A stretch of DNA of 64,000 bases, taken from the NCBI GenBank assembly GCA_021234155.1, contig JAJEKV010000059.1, forward strand, positions 7,632,779 through 7,696,778, in the 5' to 3' direction. The stretch is from Isoetes taiwanensis. Taxonomy: Eukaryota; Streptophyta; Lycopodiopsida; Isoetales; Isoetaceae. Shown piece after piece: positions 54,245 through 64,000 of the stretch (position 1 is the first letter of the stretch; each line of letters begins with the position of its first letter). The notes beneath the pieces were generated by a model. That model was not told the origin of the DNA and did no database searches. It saw only the letters and a list, made by a program, of their open reading frames with translations. A program made the position numbers and the translations under genes.

Positions 54245-57200
54245 ATTCTAGCAGGAAGGAAGGAAGGAAGGAAGGTACTTTTATCGTCCACGGAGACCAA
54301 TCGGTCTATGGGACCCAATACAAAAACGCAGCAAGCGGATTACTGCCCGGATTAAAAACCCCGCCTCAAGGGTTTTCGAGGGAAAACCGCGGGCGCAAAT
54401 CACTGGCCGACAAACCGTGCTAATCATATAAAATGCGTAAACATCCCAATATATACATTCATGCACCACCCCCCGTAGTGCCTAGTCACGGACAAACAAA
54501 GGGGCAAATGTGACCTCGCAGTCCAAGACCTCGGATGTATGACCCTGTGGCACGCATCGACGGCGGTGTTCATCAAGAAATGCAAGGGCACGTCCGCCGC
54601 ATTAAGGGAGCGATCTCGCCCCGGACCGACCAACACCGGGCAACTCGAAAGTGTGAGACTCATCCTCAATGGCACCCGCTTGACAAAGACCGACAGAGCC
54701 CCGCCCCGGGCGGGCTCCCCCAATCCACCGCCTGGCCTCGAGCGCGTAAGATGGTGGGCACCGTATGTAATGGAGGCAATGAGTCCGCTGCTGTGGGCAA
54801 AATTGAATGCGTAGAGCCGCAGCCCGGCTAACACTCGGGTTGATGTGCTCCCTTTGTAATGGGCCATTTTGACCTGCTTCTAGAGCAATGGGGTCCCGTG
54901 AGCTTGCCAAGGAAACAAGCATCTAGGTACTCCCGCAGGTCACGACGACGTCACCGCGCCTACCAGACGACTGCGGTTCCCGCACGCTCCATCCGGCGAA
55001 CCACCGATCTCTTACACTTCCAACAAAGCCCTAAGCCACCAAGGACTCATGGCCACAAGAAGCTGTAAAAGGAGCCGAAAGCATCACCCATAGTAACCAC
55101 TTTCTCAAAATAGACGATGTGTCTATCAAGGGCTGCCCGCTGAAGTGGCAAGAATCCGCCTCGCAGTTGAACCGATAGGGGACCAAGGTTTCACCCCAAG
55201 TGCCCGTAAAAATGCCTTCAAGACTGCCCTAAGTCATTCCAGTCGCCAAAGAGACGACTGCCCCAAACCTCGACCCCCGCATGTATGACAGCTCACCCGC
55301 CCTCGAATGTATGTGGACCGATGGCCCCAATCATATAGCTCGCCAAGGATCGTTGTTCCGCGATGGCATAAAGCGCTTCCACACACCCGCAGTTTGATAG
55401 ACGCCTCCCCAGAGAGCGAGGAGGGGAACTCCACCCCTAGGTACTTTGTAGGTGGGCATGACGCCCACAAAGCCCCCGATATGTGAGTGCAGGAGGCATG
55501 GGTGACGCGAAGAGGATATGAGAACCACCCCGGTCTTGGCCGATTGACGCGCGATGTCCAGAAGCCCGACAAAATGTGTCTAGGGCATCCAGTGAGATCG
55601 CGATAGCTTCGGGGTGGGGCCAGCAGGCCAACATCGTCCGGTGATAGATGAGTCATGCTGATGACCTGGTGCAAAAGCCGTGATGCCATCCCCCCATGCT
55701 CAAGAAGCCGTGGCTCTAACCGACCAATGTAGAGGCCAAAAGTGTTGGCGAGAGGGGCAACCCCGCCGGACCCTCGATACCATCGGTGAATGCTTGGCCC
55801 ATCGGGCGTGATCCCCGCCAAAACAACTCTCATACAACCTCAGATATGGCATTCGCGACAGACAATGGAGCCCCGGCTTGACGCAGATTTAGCCCACGCC
55901 TTTTCCCGGGACCGTGATCAAAAAAGCTTTGGCGAAGTCCACAAAGCAGAATACAAGTCCACCGATGATTCCGGGTTGCCTTCAATCAGCCCGCAGCCAG
56001 AAAGATATGGTCAATCGCTGAGTGGCGGGGTCGAAAGCCCGCCAGGTGAGGGGGCTCGCGACATCCGGCCGCCCGCCTGGTGGGTCAATCACCGCCGAGG
56101 ATGCCAAACAACAGTTTGGCAAATACCGAACCGACTATGATCGTCCTAAATTGGTCGGACAAAGGGGGGTCGCCCGCTTTGTGAATGGGAACAACCCCGC
56201 TTTGTGGTCCATTGTCGGGGAAACCCTCCCCGCAATGCTCGCTGAACAGATAGTGAGGACCGGCACAAGCGGCCGCCCCCGCCTACTTGAGTAACTCCGC
56301 CCGATACCATCGAGGTCACCGCCTTCCCATTAGCTAGCCGCTGCAGCCCTCCTCAACATCCTCGCCCACGAACCAATGGGGGCCATCCCCGGGAGGTATG
56401 GGCGACGCTGCCCCTCAAGTAGGTCATAGAGTCGCCGCAAGTAATCGCCCCACCGCCTGTGATGTCCCCCGAGGGTCGGGTCTGGCCTTCGCACTCGCTA
56501 CCAAAAGGTTCGAGGATGAGTGTCCAGCAAATCGAACATCTCCCCGATAAAGCTTATAAGGTACCGCTTTGTGTCCTTCGATGGGCGCTGCAATCGCGGT
56601 GGTGGCCTCGCAAGCGGGTACCGGATCCGTATCGATCGAGAGCTGCCGCTATGCTTTACAACCGCGATCAAACCATCGGTTACGCTGAATGTTAGCCGAC
56701 CCCGAAGCGCGACGCTTAAATGCCAAAGCACTGGCCCGGGCCGTGATCCCGTGAATAGCGGGGTCACCGGTCCGTCACGCTTCAGTGTGGAGGTCCGGCA
56801 GAATTACCGGGAGGGCGCCCATGAGCATCTCTACAGTCCTCCGGCCGCCATAATCGAAGTCTCAACCGAGGACTCCGCGAGGGGCTGGCATAGTGGGGGT
56901 CTCCGCGCTCGCCAAACCAGGTCCAAATAAAGTGGGAGGTGATCCGAAGTCGACCTCCTCATCCCACCGCCTCGTGCGCTCCACCCGAAACGACCGATGA
57001 GATGCATATCTTGCGCAACTACAAGCACATAGTCCACCACACTAGACCCTCCCCCGATTGTCCCCGCTACTCGCATGTGCACTTCATGAGAGTCCGCCAC
57101 CGCGGAAAGGCCATTGCAAATTATCAAGTCAAAATGCCACATAGCAGAGCAATCAAATCGGGCCAAAAGCGAAAGTGACTGGCCGCTATCCGAATTCCGG

Positions 57201-59410
57201 GGGCCAAGCTACTTCGGGGGGGCTGAGCCGCAGGACATCGCCGCCGAGGGGGTCAAGTCGCGATGGGCTGCTTCTACTCCCGTCCGCATTGAAATCTCCA
57301 AGAAGGACGACCTTACCCAACCGCCGATGTCGCCAGATGTCATCATATAGATCGACATACGGGTCCATCCTATCCGCAGACGGGTGGCTGCGATAGAAGG
57401 TGCCGGCCCGTGAGGGAAATAACAGCGCCGTAAAAGAGGGTTGCCACCGGTATTATGCACACGAACGCAGAAGTACCGGGTTGTGTCCGCCTGCCTTCCG
57501 AGGGTAACCGAATGTGCTAAGGTTGTCCGGTAGTAGCAAGCCACTCCCCATGACCCCGCCCTTCCCCGACATGTATTGAAGACCGAAATGTTGGTAACCC
57601 GCAAATCGTAGCCCAGGCTCAAAGATGCTCCCCATGTTCCATGAGGAAGATGAGATCCATACCACCGCCACGAAGTTCGACCGGCCCCTTCCGCCAAGGG
57701 AAGCCTCGACAATTCCATGAGACCACCCGAGGCACAATTCCTATTTGTCGGCAGGGATGGTATGCGCAGCCGAGTCGCGGGAGGATCGGAAGCAGGGTCG
57801 AAAGTGAGAAGTAGATGGAGCGGAGGCAAAGATGTGGCCGAGGGGGCGTGGGCCGCGAGGGAGCAGGAGTAGGAGCAGGAGAAGGGGGGCCGTGGTAGTA
57901 GAAGCAGTATGGGCCGCGGTACCGGGGTTGGGGCCGCTGGTCTGCAGCAGAGTGTGCAGCCTAAAATGTGCATCCCCGCCGAATCCAACTCCTGGCACCC
58001 CTCTGGCATAATGCCTCCGGACCCCGATTAAGCCCCCCGCCAAGGCCTCCCGCTGCATGGGTGTGAGGTCCCGGCCCACGCATGTGGATGTCCCTTCAAC
58101 ATCCGCCCCCGGGCGCAATATGGCATCACGCACTGCATCCGCAACCGCGGAATATGATACGCGGCCACGTTCGCACCGGCTGCCCCCATGCCGGGCTGCT
58201 CGAGAAATGTGAACTGCCTCGGAATGTCATCCGACGAGAATGTGTGTTCGATGTGGTGGGCGACTCTCCCCCGCCGTTTCGCATGCCTCAACTACCGGGG
58301 ATTGTGGCCTCCTCCACCAAGGCCTCGAGTTCTCCGCGGCCAAGGGTCCAAGGTGGGGCGGCCGTCCCGGTGGCCGGGGTGGTGGTGGTGGCTGATGGCG
58401 GGGAGTGACCGGAGTGTGGCCGGATGGCGTGGAGTGGCTGGAGAGCGGGCAGAAGCGGGGGCGCAATGCCGCCGGTGGGAGGCCGTGGGCGGGATAGCTG
58501 TCCGAGCCGCGCTCGCCCCCCGGAAGTTTCGGGAGGACAGTTTCTTGGCAGAGCTCGCCACCGCTTGGCTATCTCCTCACCGCGACCGCCGCAAGAGTCG
58601 ACTATGAACCCTGTGAGGGAGACCCCGCTCGGCTCTCAGGATCTGCCAGTTCGCAACCCCGAGCCCCGTGCCTCGAAAGCGAGATGCGTGCCGAGCCCCA
58701 AAGACATCTGTCGAGGGCCGGGCTTGCTGTTCGATCTTACTCAAGATCCCGGAAGCCGGTGGTTCCGTCATGCGAAGAGCGCACTGTGCTCCCCGCGCCA
58801 TGGTGGTGGTCGCCTCTACCTCCCCGAATCAAGCCGGGCAGCCAATGCGTGACCATCGTCTCTCGCCAGATTGCGCTCCTCTCTGTGTCATGGTGTCCGG
58901 AGTGATGAACACAGAGTCTAGGGCCCCGCATGTCAATCGACCTCCTGCCCCCTCTTTAGGGCCGCCGGCGTGCAAGGCCAAGGCCATCTTCACATCACGA
59001 CATCACGGGTCTCCAAGCCTCGGTGATACAGTTCTTCTCGACCCGGGTTGCCTTTGAGCACATGGAATGCCGAGGACTCCATCTCCAGCGCCATGCCCGC
59101 CCCGGCCGGCACTTTAGTAGCCTCAATCGAACCTTTATTAGCCTCCATTCCCGCTTTGACGTAGCTCCAATTCTCTGCCGAGGCGGAGTTCCTATGTGGT
59201 CCGAGCAATTAATCCCTTCCTACGGGCCGGGCCTCGCCGAGGGGGTCTTAGCCTTAGCCCGAGCCTCCTTCTTCATGGAGGATGACTCTCCCCCCATGAT
59301 GGCTGATCGGGACCGCTTTGGGCGGGCGGGCCCTCGCCTTGGGTTTCCAGTGCGCCCATCTTCCGTGGGCCATGACTCCCAAAGTTTGAGGGGTCTCGGC
59401 CATGGAAAGG
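54245..59410 (-). mobile_element. GC-rich APE-type LINE, near full length, decayed
   Basis: Reading the minus strand, left-hand end is 3'. 59208-57900 is a probable ORF1 region without a recognised motif. 57735-56900 is an apurinic-like endonuclease: VVSWNCRG, LLGDFNADG (about 57300) and SDHLPLYLDLVW (about 56930). 56600-55400 is reverse transcriptase: LISFIGEMFDLLDT, AFVDFAKAF (about 55940), PLANTFGLYIGRLEPRLLEH, and SPDDVGLLAP (about 55635). 55450 onward reads KYLGVEFPSS. The 3' end is GTCTCCGTGGACGATAAAAG followed by (TTCC)n at 54254-54275. The element is much richer in GC than the flanks. Many stops and frame changes exist, and YADD reads SPDD, so it is inactive. Confidence 0.85.
54254..54275 (-). 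repeat. (GGAA)n tail of the minus-strand LINE
   Basis: Five GGAA units (TTCC on the element strand) directly abut the element's 3' end. The related 3' ends elsewhere in the window carry (CTATT)n instead, so the tail appears to be a microsatellite rather than poly(A). Confidence 0.75.
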
Positions 59411-59985
59411 GTGCCTAGAATTGAATTTGGGGACTCAAGAACGCTGGCAGAGCACCTTTTGGGTTAGTCAACTAAAACCCTAAGTGGTGGGCGGGGGGGT
59501 GTCTGGTGTGTTTCTAGCGAGCCCAAAGAACACCCTGTAGGGGTGCCCACCACCTTTGACTTTGACTTTGACCCACCGCCAACGCTTCTCATAGGTCTTT
59601 CCAAAGCTTTGTATAATACGACACCATTTAACATGCCATCGCTTCTAATCTATCGCCACCGCTTCTCATAGATTAGAATAGAACTTCACTCACAATTATT
59701 GCAGTGCCAACTACAAGCTAGGTGTGGGGTTTTGAGGGCTCCAAAGTCCGAGGGGGTCTCCCGGCTGCCTCAAGGGTGCTTAGAATCCCGCTTGGGGCTC
59801 CTGGAAGGCGGGTGGAGCCTTTTGGGGGTTTGGGGGTTTTGGGTCTAGAGAGAGATTGTAAACCCTAGAGAGAGAAAGCCCTGAAAGGGGCAAATCAAGG
59901 GGTCTATGCAAGGGGGAGTGAGGGCTAGAGAGAGAGGGGGCGTCGTGGGGCGCTATGACCTCCTAGAGGAAGGGTGGTCCCTCAC
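59395..59985 (-). repeat. Direct repeat of ~85 bp at the LINE 5' side
   Basis: GGGTCTCGGCCATGG...GTGCCTAGAATTGAATTTGG...CACCTTTTGGG (59392-59462) recurs in diverged form at 59752-59828 (GGGGTCTCCCGGCTG, GTGCTTAGAATCCCGC, GAGCCTTTTGGG). The pair may be 5'UTR promoter monomers of the LINE. A GA-rich stretch with AGAGAGA words follows at 59850-59940. Confidence 0.5.
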
Positions 59986-60169
59986 GGGCGCATCTTCTCG
60001 GCCAGATTACCACAAATCTATAGACAATTGGGCGGTTGGACGTAGATATGCGGTGGATAGTTCTACGTGTAAATGGTTTTTTGGCTTTCTGTAGGTATAA
60101 ATAGGCTTAGATTTTTCACCGTGAGATGCTTCATACACAGCGCTGCTTTCTCCTTTTGCTGTCTGATGC

Positions 60170-60412
60170 AGGATGTGCAGGGTCTTATGCCTGCTGATGA
60201 AGAGAGCTTGACTGATGAAATCATATGGGGGACATTACCGGTACAGTAGTAACTTCAAAGATTAATGGAGCTACTTTGCCATTTTTTTATTTTTGCATAA
60301 TAGTTTAGTATAATATTCCAAACTCTTTTCATGTCTGCAGTACTTTTGGATAGCTGTCTCAATGGTGTTCTTCATGGCAGCTACTGTGTTCACAATGTTA
60401 AAACTAACTGGT
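60170..60412 (+). CDS. Two exon-like blocks encoding a C-terminal membrane anchor
   Basis: 60172-60239 reads QDVQGLMPADEESLTDEIIW and GTLP, then a GTACAG donor. After a TGCAG acceptor at about 60340 it reads YFWIAVSMVFFMAATVFTML and KLTG, followed by GTAAGG. The second block is a hydrophobic span of about 20 residues. Both borders look like genuine splice sites, and the joined peptide has an acidic lead and a membrane segment. I do not recognise the family. It may be part of the same locus as the transporter fragment at 61.7 kb or a separate gene. Confidence 0.45.
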
Positions 60413-60419
60413 AAGGCTC

Positions 60420-61640
60420 ACATCTGAATGTTGATTTTCGTCTTTTAACATGTGTCAGGAAAGGGAAGGTGCAATTTGGTCAAGCCCTGATGTAGTGTGC
60501 CATGCGGAATTAATATGGATGAGCAGATTATTCTGTTCCCTGAGTTAGCATTGTGCAACCTCAAAGGTATATTTGAGCTATGCATGCGTGCTGATTATTT
60601 TGCCAAACCAATTGTTCTATGGAAGAATCATCGAAATAGTTCATAGCATTGTTTTTTATGGCATTTTTTTTAGAAATATTATGTGAGACATTTGTTTATA
60701 TTTATTCACAAGAGTTGCATATGTTCCAGCATATGTGCCCTTTAGAAGTGGACATTCATGTGAAGCTTAAGCAGGAGCTGAGCTGAACAAAGGATGTGCA
60801 AATTATAGGAATGCTTTACTGGTCTCTATGACAGAGAAGTCACAAACAGATGAGGAATTGCGAGGCAATCCAAGGATAATCAAGTGCACTACACATTTTC
60901 AATCTGTGACCCTTGGCATTCACTCATTTGAAGCATGTCCGCTTTGCAAAACATCCTCAGTAGTAGAAATTTGTGCAAGTCCTATGGGGAGAAGGCACCG
61001 CAGTGATCCTTGGTCCGCTATGGTGTGTGGAAGTTTGCCAGTAATCATGGGTAATTAAACTGTTTCCTCCTGCATTTCTTACACTTTCAATTTCCAGGTT
61101 TAATGCAGTGGATATGTACCATCTTCATTTGGGGTCTCTGATGCAACTGTGCAACGTGCCTTGAAGATAAGTACAAAATGATTCTTGCACTCTCTCTCCC
61201 TTTAGCTTCAGTGAGATACTTCAGTACTGGCATTTGCATTTTGAAACCATATGCAGTATGGTAGTTGATAGTGAAGATCAGTATAATTGCTCATGCATGG
61301 TGGAAAGTTGGGTGTCCAAAAGTTTAGTGGCAAAGTGTTGCTCATCTTTGTTAAGCATGGTAGCATCACAATGCAGTCCAGCTGGTATAACCGTTAGTTG
61401 TCGCAGCCCGTCGAACAAAAGCATTTCATGAGTTGTTTAGAGAGTCTTAAGCTCAGCTTCTGTAGTACACAAGCTTACTGCAGCTAGTTCCTTTAAAGCC
61501 GGGGCAATAATGCCTCTTTTCCTGCTACATTGGCAACAATGGAAACCAATTGATTTTGCTCCATACCAAAATGCTCTAAGATAATATCTGATACTCAAGT
61601 TTATGCTGCCAATACTGAGAGCATATCGGGGTACTGCAGA
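60420..61640. other. Intron-like or intergenic DNA
   Basis: A frame at 60828-61058 (HSFEACPLCKTSSVVEICAS, one C-x2-C) and one at 61234-61431 are unassigned. No other feature. This could be intron between the exon-like blocks on either side. Confidence 0.35.
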
Positions 61641-61682
61641 AAGAAACTATTATGCACTTGCAACGGGCGCTATTCCATTAAG

Positions 61683-62305
61683 CTCGTGAAACGTAATTGT
61701 TTGAAAAGTCCAAACTTGCATGATTTGCAGTTGTATGGTGTAATTACCACCTTCGTTTTGTGCCTTATTGTTTTTGGCGGGGTGAAAGTTATCAATAAGG
61801 TGGCCCCAGCATTTGTTTTCCCAGTTTTATTATCAGTCTTTCTGATCTTTATTGGAATCTTCGCTGCATCAAGGGAAAAGGACCCATGTAAGTGCTTTTA
61901 AAATACTTACATTGCTTTCCTTTTTTAGGTTTTGTTCATGTTTTCCTTGGATATCTGATGAAGAAACTCGCAACTTCAGCTAGACTCAAATGGCAAACAT
62001 TGGTGAGGAATTGGGGTCCAAAGTCAGCGGACAAATCGTGCTGGTATACAGCAGTTGATGGCGTCATATATTGGAGATTTGAGTATCAAGCATTTGTTTC
62101 TTCCTATAAATCGAAGTTTGTATACTCAGCGTTCGATATTTGTTGGAACACTAGTGGTAATAGGAAGAACTACAGGCCTGTATTTCGTATCGATTTTCAT
62201 GTTGGGGCAGTGGCAACTAGGGATAAATTTGGCAGGATAAATTGGGCTTCAGAATTAATGCATTCTTTCTTCTATGTTTTAAAGGCTAATTTGACAAGTC
62301 GCTGA
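61683..62305 (+). pseudogene. Cation-chloride cotransporter (plant CCC1 type), frameshifted fragment
   Basis: 61686-61887 reads SPNLHDLQLYGVITTFVLCL, then IVFGGVKVINKVAPAFVFPV and LLSVFLIFIGIFAA, then a GTAAGT donor. Plant CCC1 has the same stretch (VYG-----LC-IVFGGVK-IN-VAPAFL-PVLLS). A second block after the acceptor at 61928 reads LVRNWGPKSAD and VDGVIYWRFEYQAF. The frame then changes to INRSLYTQRSIFVGTL and LYFVSIFMLG, and changes back to VGAVATRDKF. These match the VYW-FN, GSNRS-SL-DTQRSIP-GTL, LY--SV and FGAVATRDKL motifs. Plant CCCs move K, Na and Cl together across endomembranes. Two frame changes inside one exon indicate a pseudogene. Exons for both ends of the protein are missing, though 62400-62640 might hold a weak continuation. 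Confidence 0.82.
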
Positions 62306-62645
62306 TGCAGGTTCGTGACATAGAATCCGAGTCCTACCAGGGCGTTTATTCTTTGCTTGGCCTTGGGCTAGATTTTCTCGATCCAAAATCTTTGACTCGG
62401 ATTTCATTGCATTTTTTATAGTGGGCTTCATTTCGTTCATGATCTTCTTCACCGACTTCATATCAGTGCTTGCACCAGGGTTCAATGATCTGCATCGGGT
62501 TGGAATTGTAAAAGATAACAATCGACTTGTTATCAGAGGCTCCTTGCACAAGATGTTAATGTTTTTCTCCCAAGGCCCCCGACCCAGGCATTTGATTTGC
62601 AATGATTTTTGTGAAAATAGGCAAGGAATACGTAAACATTAACAA
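62300..62645 (+). other. Possible decayed continuation of the transporter
   Basis: The frame at 62421-62642 reads FISFMIFFTDFISVLAPGFN, then DLHRVGIVKDNNRLVI. It could be a degraded form of the CCC segment with SLTGAPRLL-AIA-D, but alignment is weak. Two exchangeable readings exist, so no gene is called. Confidence 0.25.
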
Positions 62646-62989
62646 CTGCTGAATGTTCTTGAGTATATCTAGACCACAATGGGCTAGACTTTGTCTATTG
62701 TAAGCTTTCCATATGTTTCCCATATCAATGTAATCTTATACTATTCCCATAAAATCTATGCTTTTTGTAATTACTATACTAGTGTAACTAAGCTTTTTGT
62801 CCAAAGTAATTAGGGTCAATCGATTTCTTTCTGCGGCAAAGAAAGAATATACACTGACATGGACCCATCCGCTAATGCGTTTAAATGATAGAGTTCCACA
62901 GATGAACCAAATTTCAATCTCCTTCTATCTTCTCCCTTCGCCCTTCTATGTTTGCAAACACCGCCTGTGGATCAAATCGGCCATCTCTC

Positions 62990-63070
62990 GCAAACATTTC
63001 TATGGGAGAAAATTCCAAAATGAACTGATGAAAACATTTCTATGGGAGAAAATTCCAAAATGAACTGATG
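62990..63070 (+). repeat. 39-bp tandem duplication
   Basis: AAACATTTCTATGGGAGAAA plus ATTCCAAAATGAACTGATG occurs twice in direct succession, with no sequence difference seen. It is probably recent slippage. Confidence 0.93.
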
Positions 63071-63204
63071 AGCTATCCGGTCCGGGCTCCTTGAATTGCG
63101 AGCCATCGCCGCTCGGCCTGCGGTTGTGCCTTTTGGTCGCTTCGCTTGTGTCTGCTTTCTTCTAATGTCACCGCCCATTTAGAATCTTGAAAACAAAATG
63201 CATG

Positions 63205-63306
63205 GTCACAGGCCATTCCATCTTCACAATCAAAAGCAAAGTAGGAGTTTGTTTGTTACAGGACGTTCCATCTTCACAATCGAAATGCTAAATAGGAGTT
63301 TGTTGC
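63205..63306 (+). repeat. ~52-bp imperfect tandem duplication
   Basis: TTCCATCTTCACAATC and TAGGAGTTTGTT blocks with their leader occur at 63216-63252 and 63267-63304. Confidence 0.75.
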
Positions 63307-63309
63307 TGT

Positions 63310-64000
63310 CTCTATATTTCATATGGTTCCCCTTTTTTCTTTTTGTTCTTCTAAAACAATTCGTGCCTTTTGCTACCTTTTCATAACAATACGTGTCTAT
63401 TGGTATCAATTGTCCAAGTAGGAATATGGCGTTATCATTATAATAGACATGGTAACAACTCACACAAGCATATAAATACCACAAGTATGCTAATACGTGG
63501 ACAAGAGCTCCCAAGACGGAACAAAAACAACAATTGCCATACATTTCATCCCTTGAAAATTGACGATTTTCAATCGAAAACCATAGAAGAATTTTGTGGA
63601 ATGTATTATCATTTCGCGTGTTCTAAATCTTTTCGAGACCGTTAGATTGCAGTAGTTTATGGGGAATATTCTATGTTGGGCACTCTAGACCGAACAGACA
63701 TGTCTTGACTTGCCTCACAGTACGTGAACTGCAATCAACATACATCTCCATCGTCGCATCTCAAGGATGTCCAGAATTGAGATCTATTCGACTTAGAACA
63801 AAACTTCTTTTGCAGCGGGTTGGAGAAGAGAAATGTTCGCGGCGGCCGCAAGGCCGCCGCGATAAATTTCTTGTATTATTAAGCATTATTAAATGCATCT
63901 TCTCCTTAGGTCCTCGTATTAAAGTCTTCCTCCTGTCCTGCTGGCCAACAATGACAGGCCTTTTGTAGGCACCATGTAGCGCAACTTTTCGCCGGCAACA
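63310..64000. other. Unassigned right end of window
   Basis: No gene recognised. 63833-63882 (AAATGTTCGCGGCGGCCGCA, GATAAATTTCTTGTATTATT) is the second copy of the dispersed repeat also at 53285-53325 (inverted). The GCGGCGGCCGC...GCGGCCGC part is itself a palindrome. Confidence 0.45.

Noticed and set aside
54535-58852. Numerous plus-strand frames of 60-140 codons
   Set aside because: GC-rich shadows of the minus-strand LINE, whose endonuclease and reverse transcriptase motifs are recognisable.

Overview
This window looks like nuclear DNA from a large, repeat-rich land-plant genome. The evidence is an MFT-type PEBP gene with the canonical plant four-exon layout, a SAUR-family remnant, a plant cation-chloride cotransporter remnant, and typical plant transposon families (L1-like LINEs, CACTA tnp2, a Tourist-like MITE). 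The mix of transposon types and low gene density would suit a seed-free plant such as a fern, but the sequence alone does not settle the lineage. There is no bacterial operon structure, no CRISPR array, and I recognised no rRNA or tRNA gene.

Layout. 1-5 kb: AT-rich DNA with a 0.32-kb MITE, small duplications and a LINE 3'-tail fragment. 5.2-8.3 kb: a large foldback whose >1-kb arms are inverted copies. 8.36-10.79 kb: a 19-bp minisatellite of well over 100 copies. 11-12 kb: a polypyrimidine tract. 12.7 kb: a broken SAUR gene. 13.18-16.1 kb: a 5'-truncated L1-like element with an open reverse-transcriptase ORF, an overlapping second ORF, a poly(A) tail and a probable target-site duplication. 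16.1-20.2 kb: unassigned DNA. 20.3-22.5 kb: a polypyrimidine tract followed by a polypurine tract. 23.6-25.1 kb: a decayed CACTA transposase (minus strand). 26.3-28.5 kb: a zinc-finger-like fragment and a broken FCP1-like phosphatase homologue (plus strand). 28.8-32 kb: a DDE-like transposase homologue (minus). 32.4-33.1 kb: a broken SET-like gene (minus), then an AAATAG microsatellite. 35-46.5 kb: a nested transposon complex with three tandem arrays that share one palindromic core, minus-strand ORFs (one beginning with the exact histone H3 tail sequence MARTKQTA), a DUF8039-like fragment, a DUF7869-like transposase relic and a terminal inverted-repeat block. 46.5-47.3 kb: a LINE 3' fragment and A-tracts. 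49.3-50.3 kb: the MFT-like gene, the best host gene here, with a one-base frameshift in exon 1. 54.3-59.9 kb: a GC-rich, decayed APE-type LINE on the minus strand. 60-62.6 kb: exon-like fragments, including a frameshifted cation-chloride cotransporter.

No set of genes here works as a pathway. The window is mainly host-gene relics embedded in several layers of transposons and structured repeats. The strongest leads are the H3-tail-like ORF start, the palindrome shared by arrays with unrelated spacers, the foldback beside the 19-bp satellite, the extra ORF in the L1-like element, and the single-base break in an otherwise canonical MFT gene.
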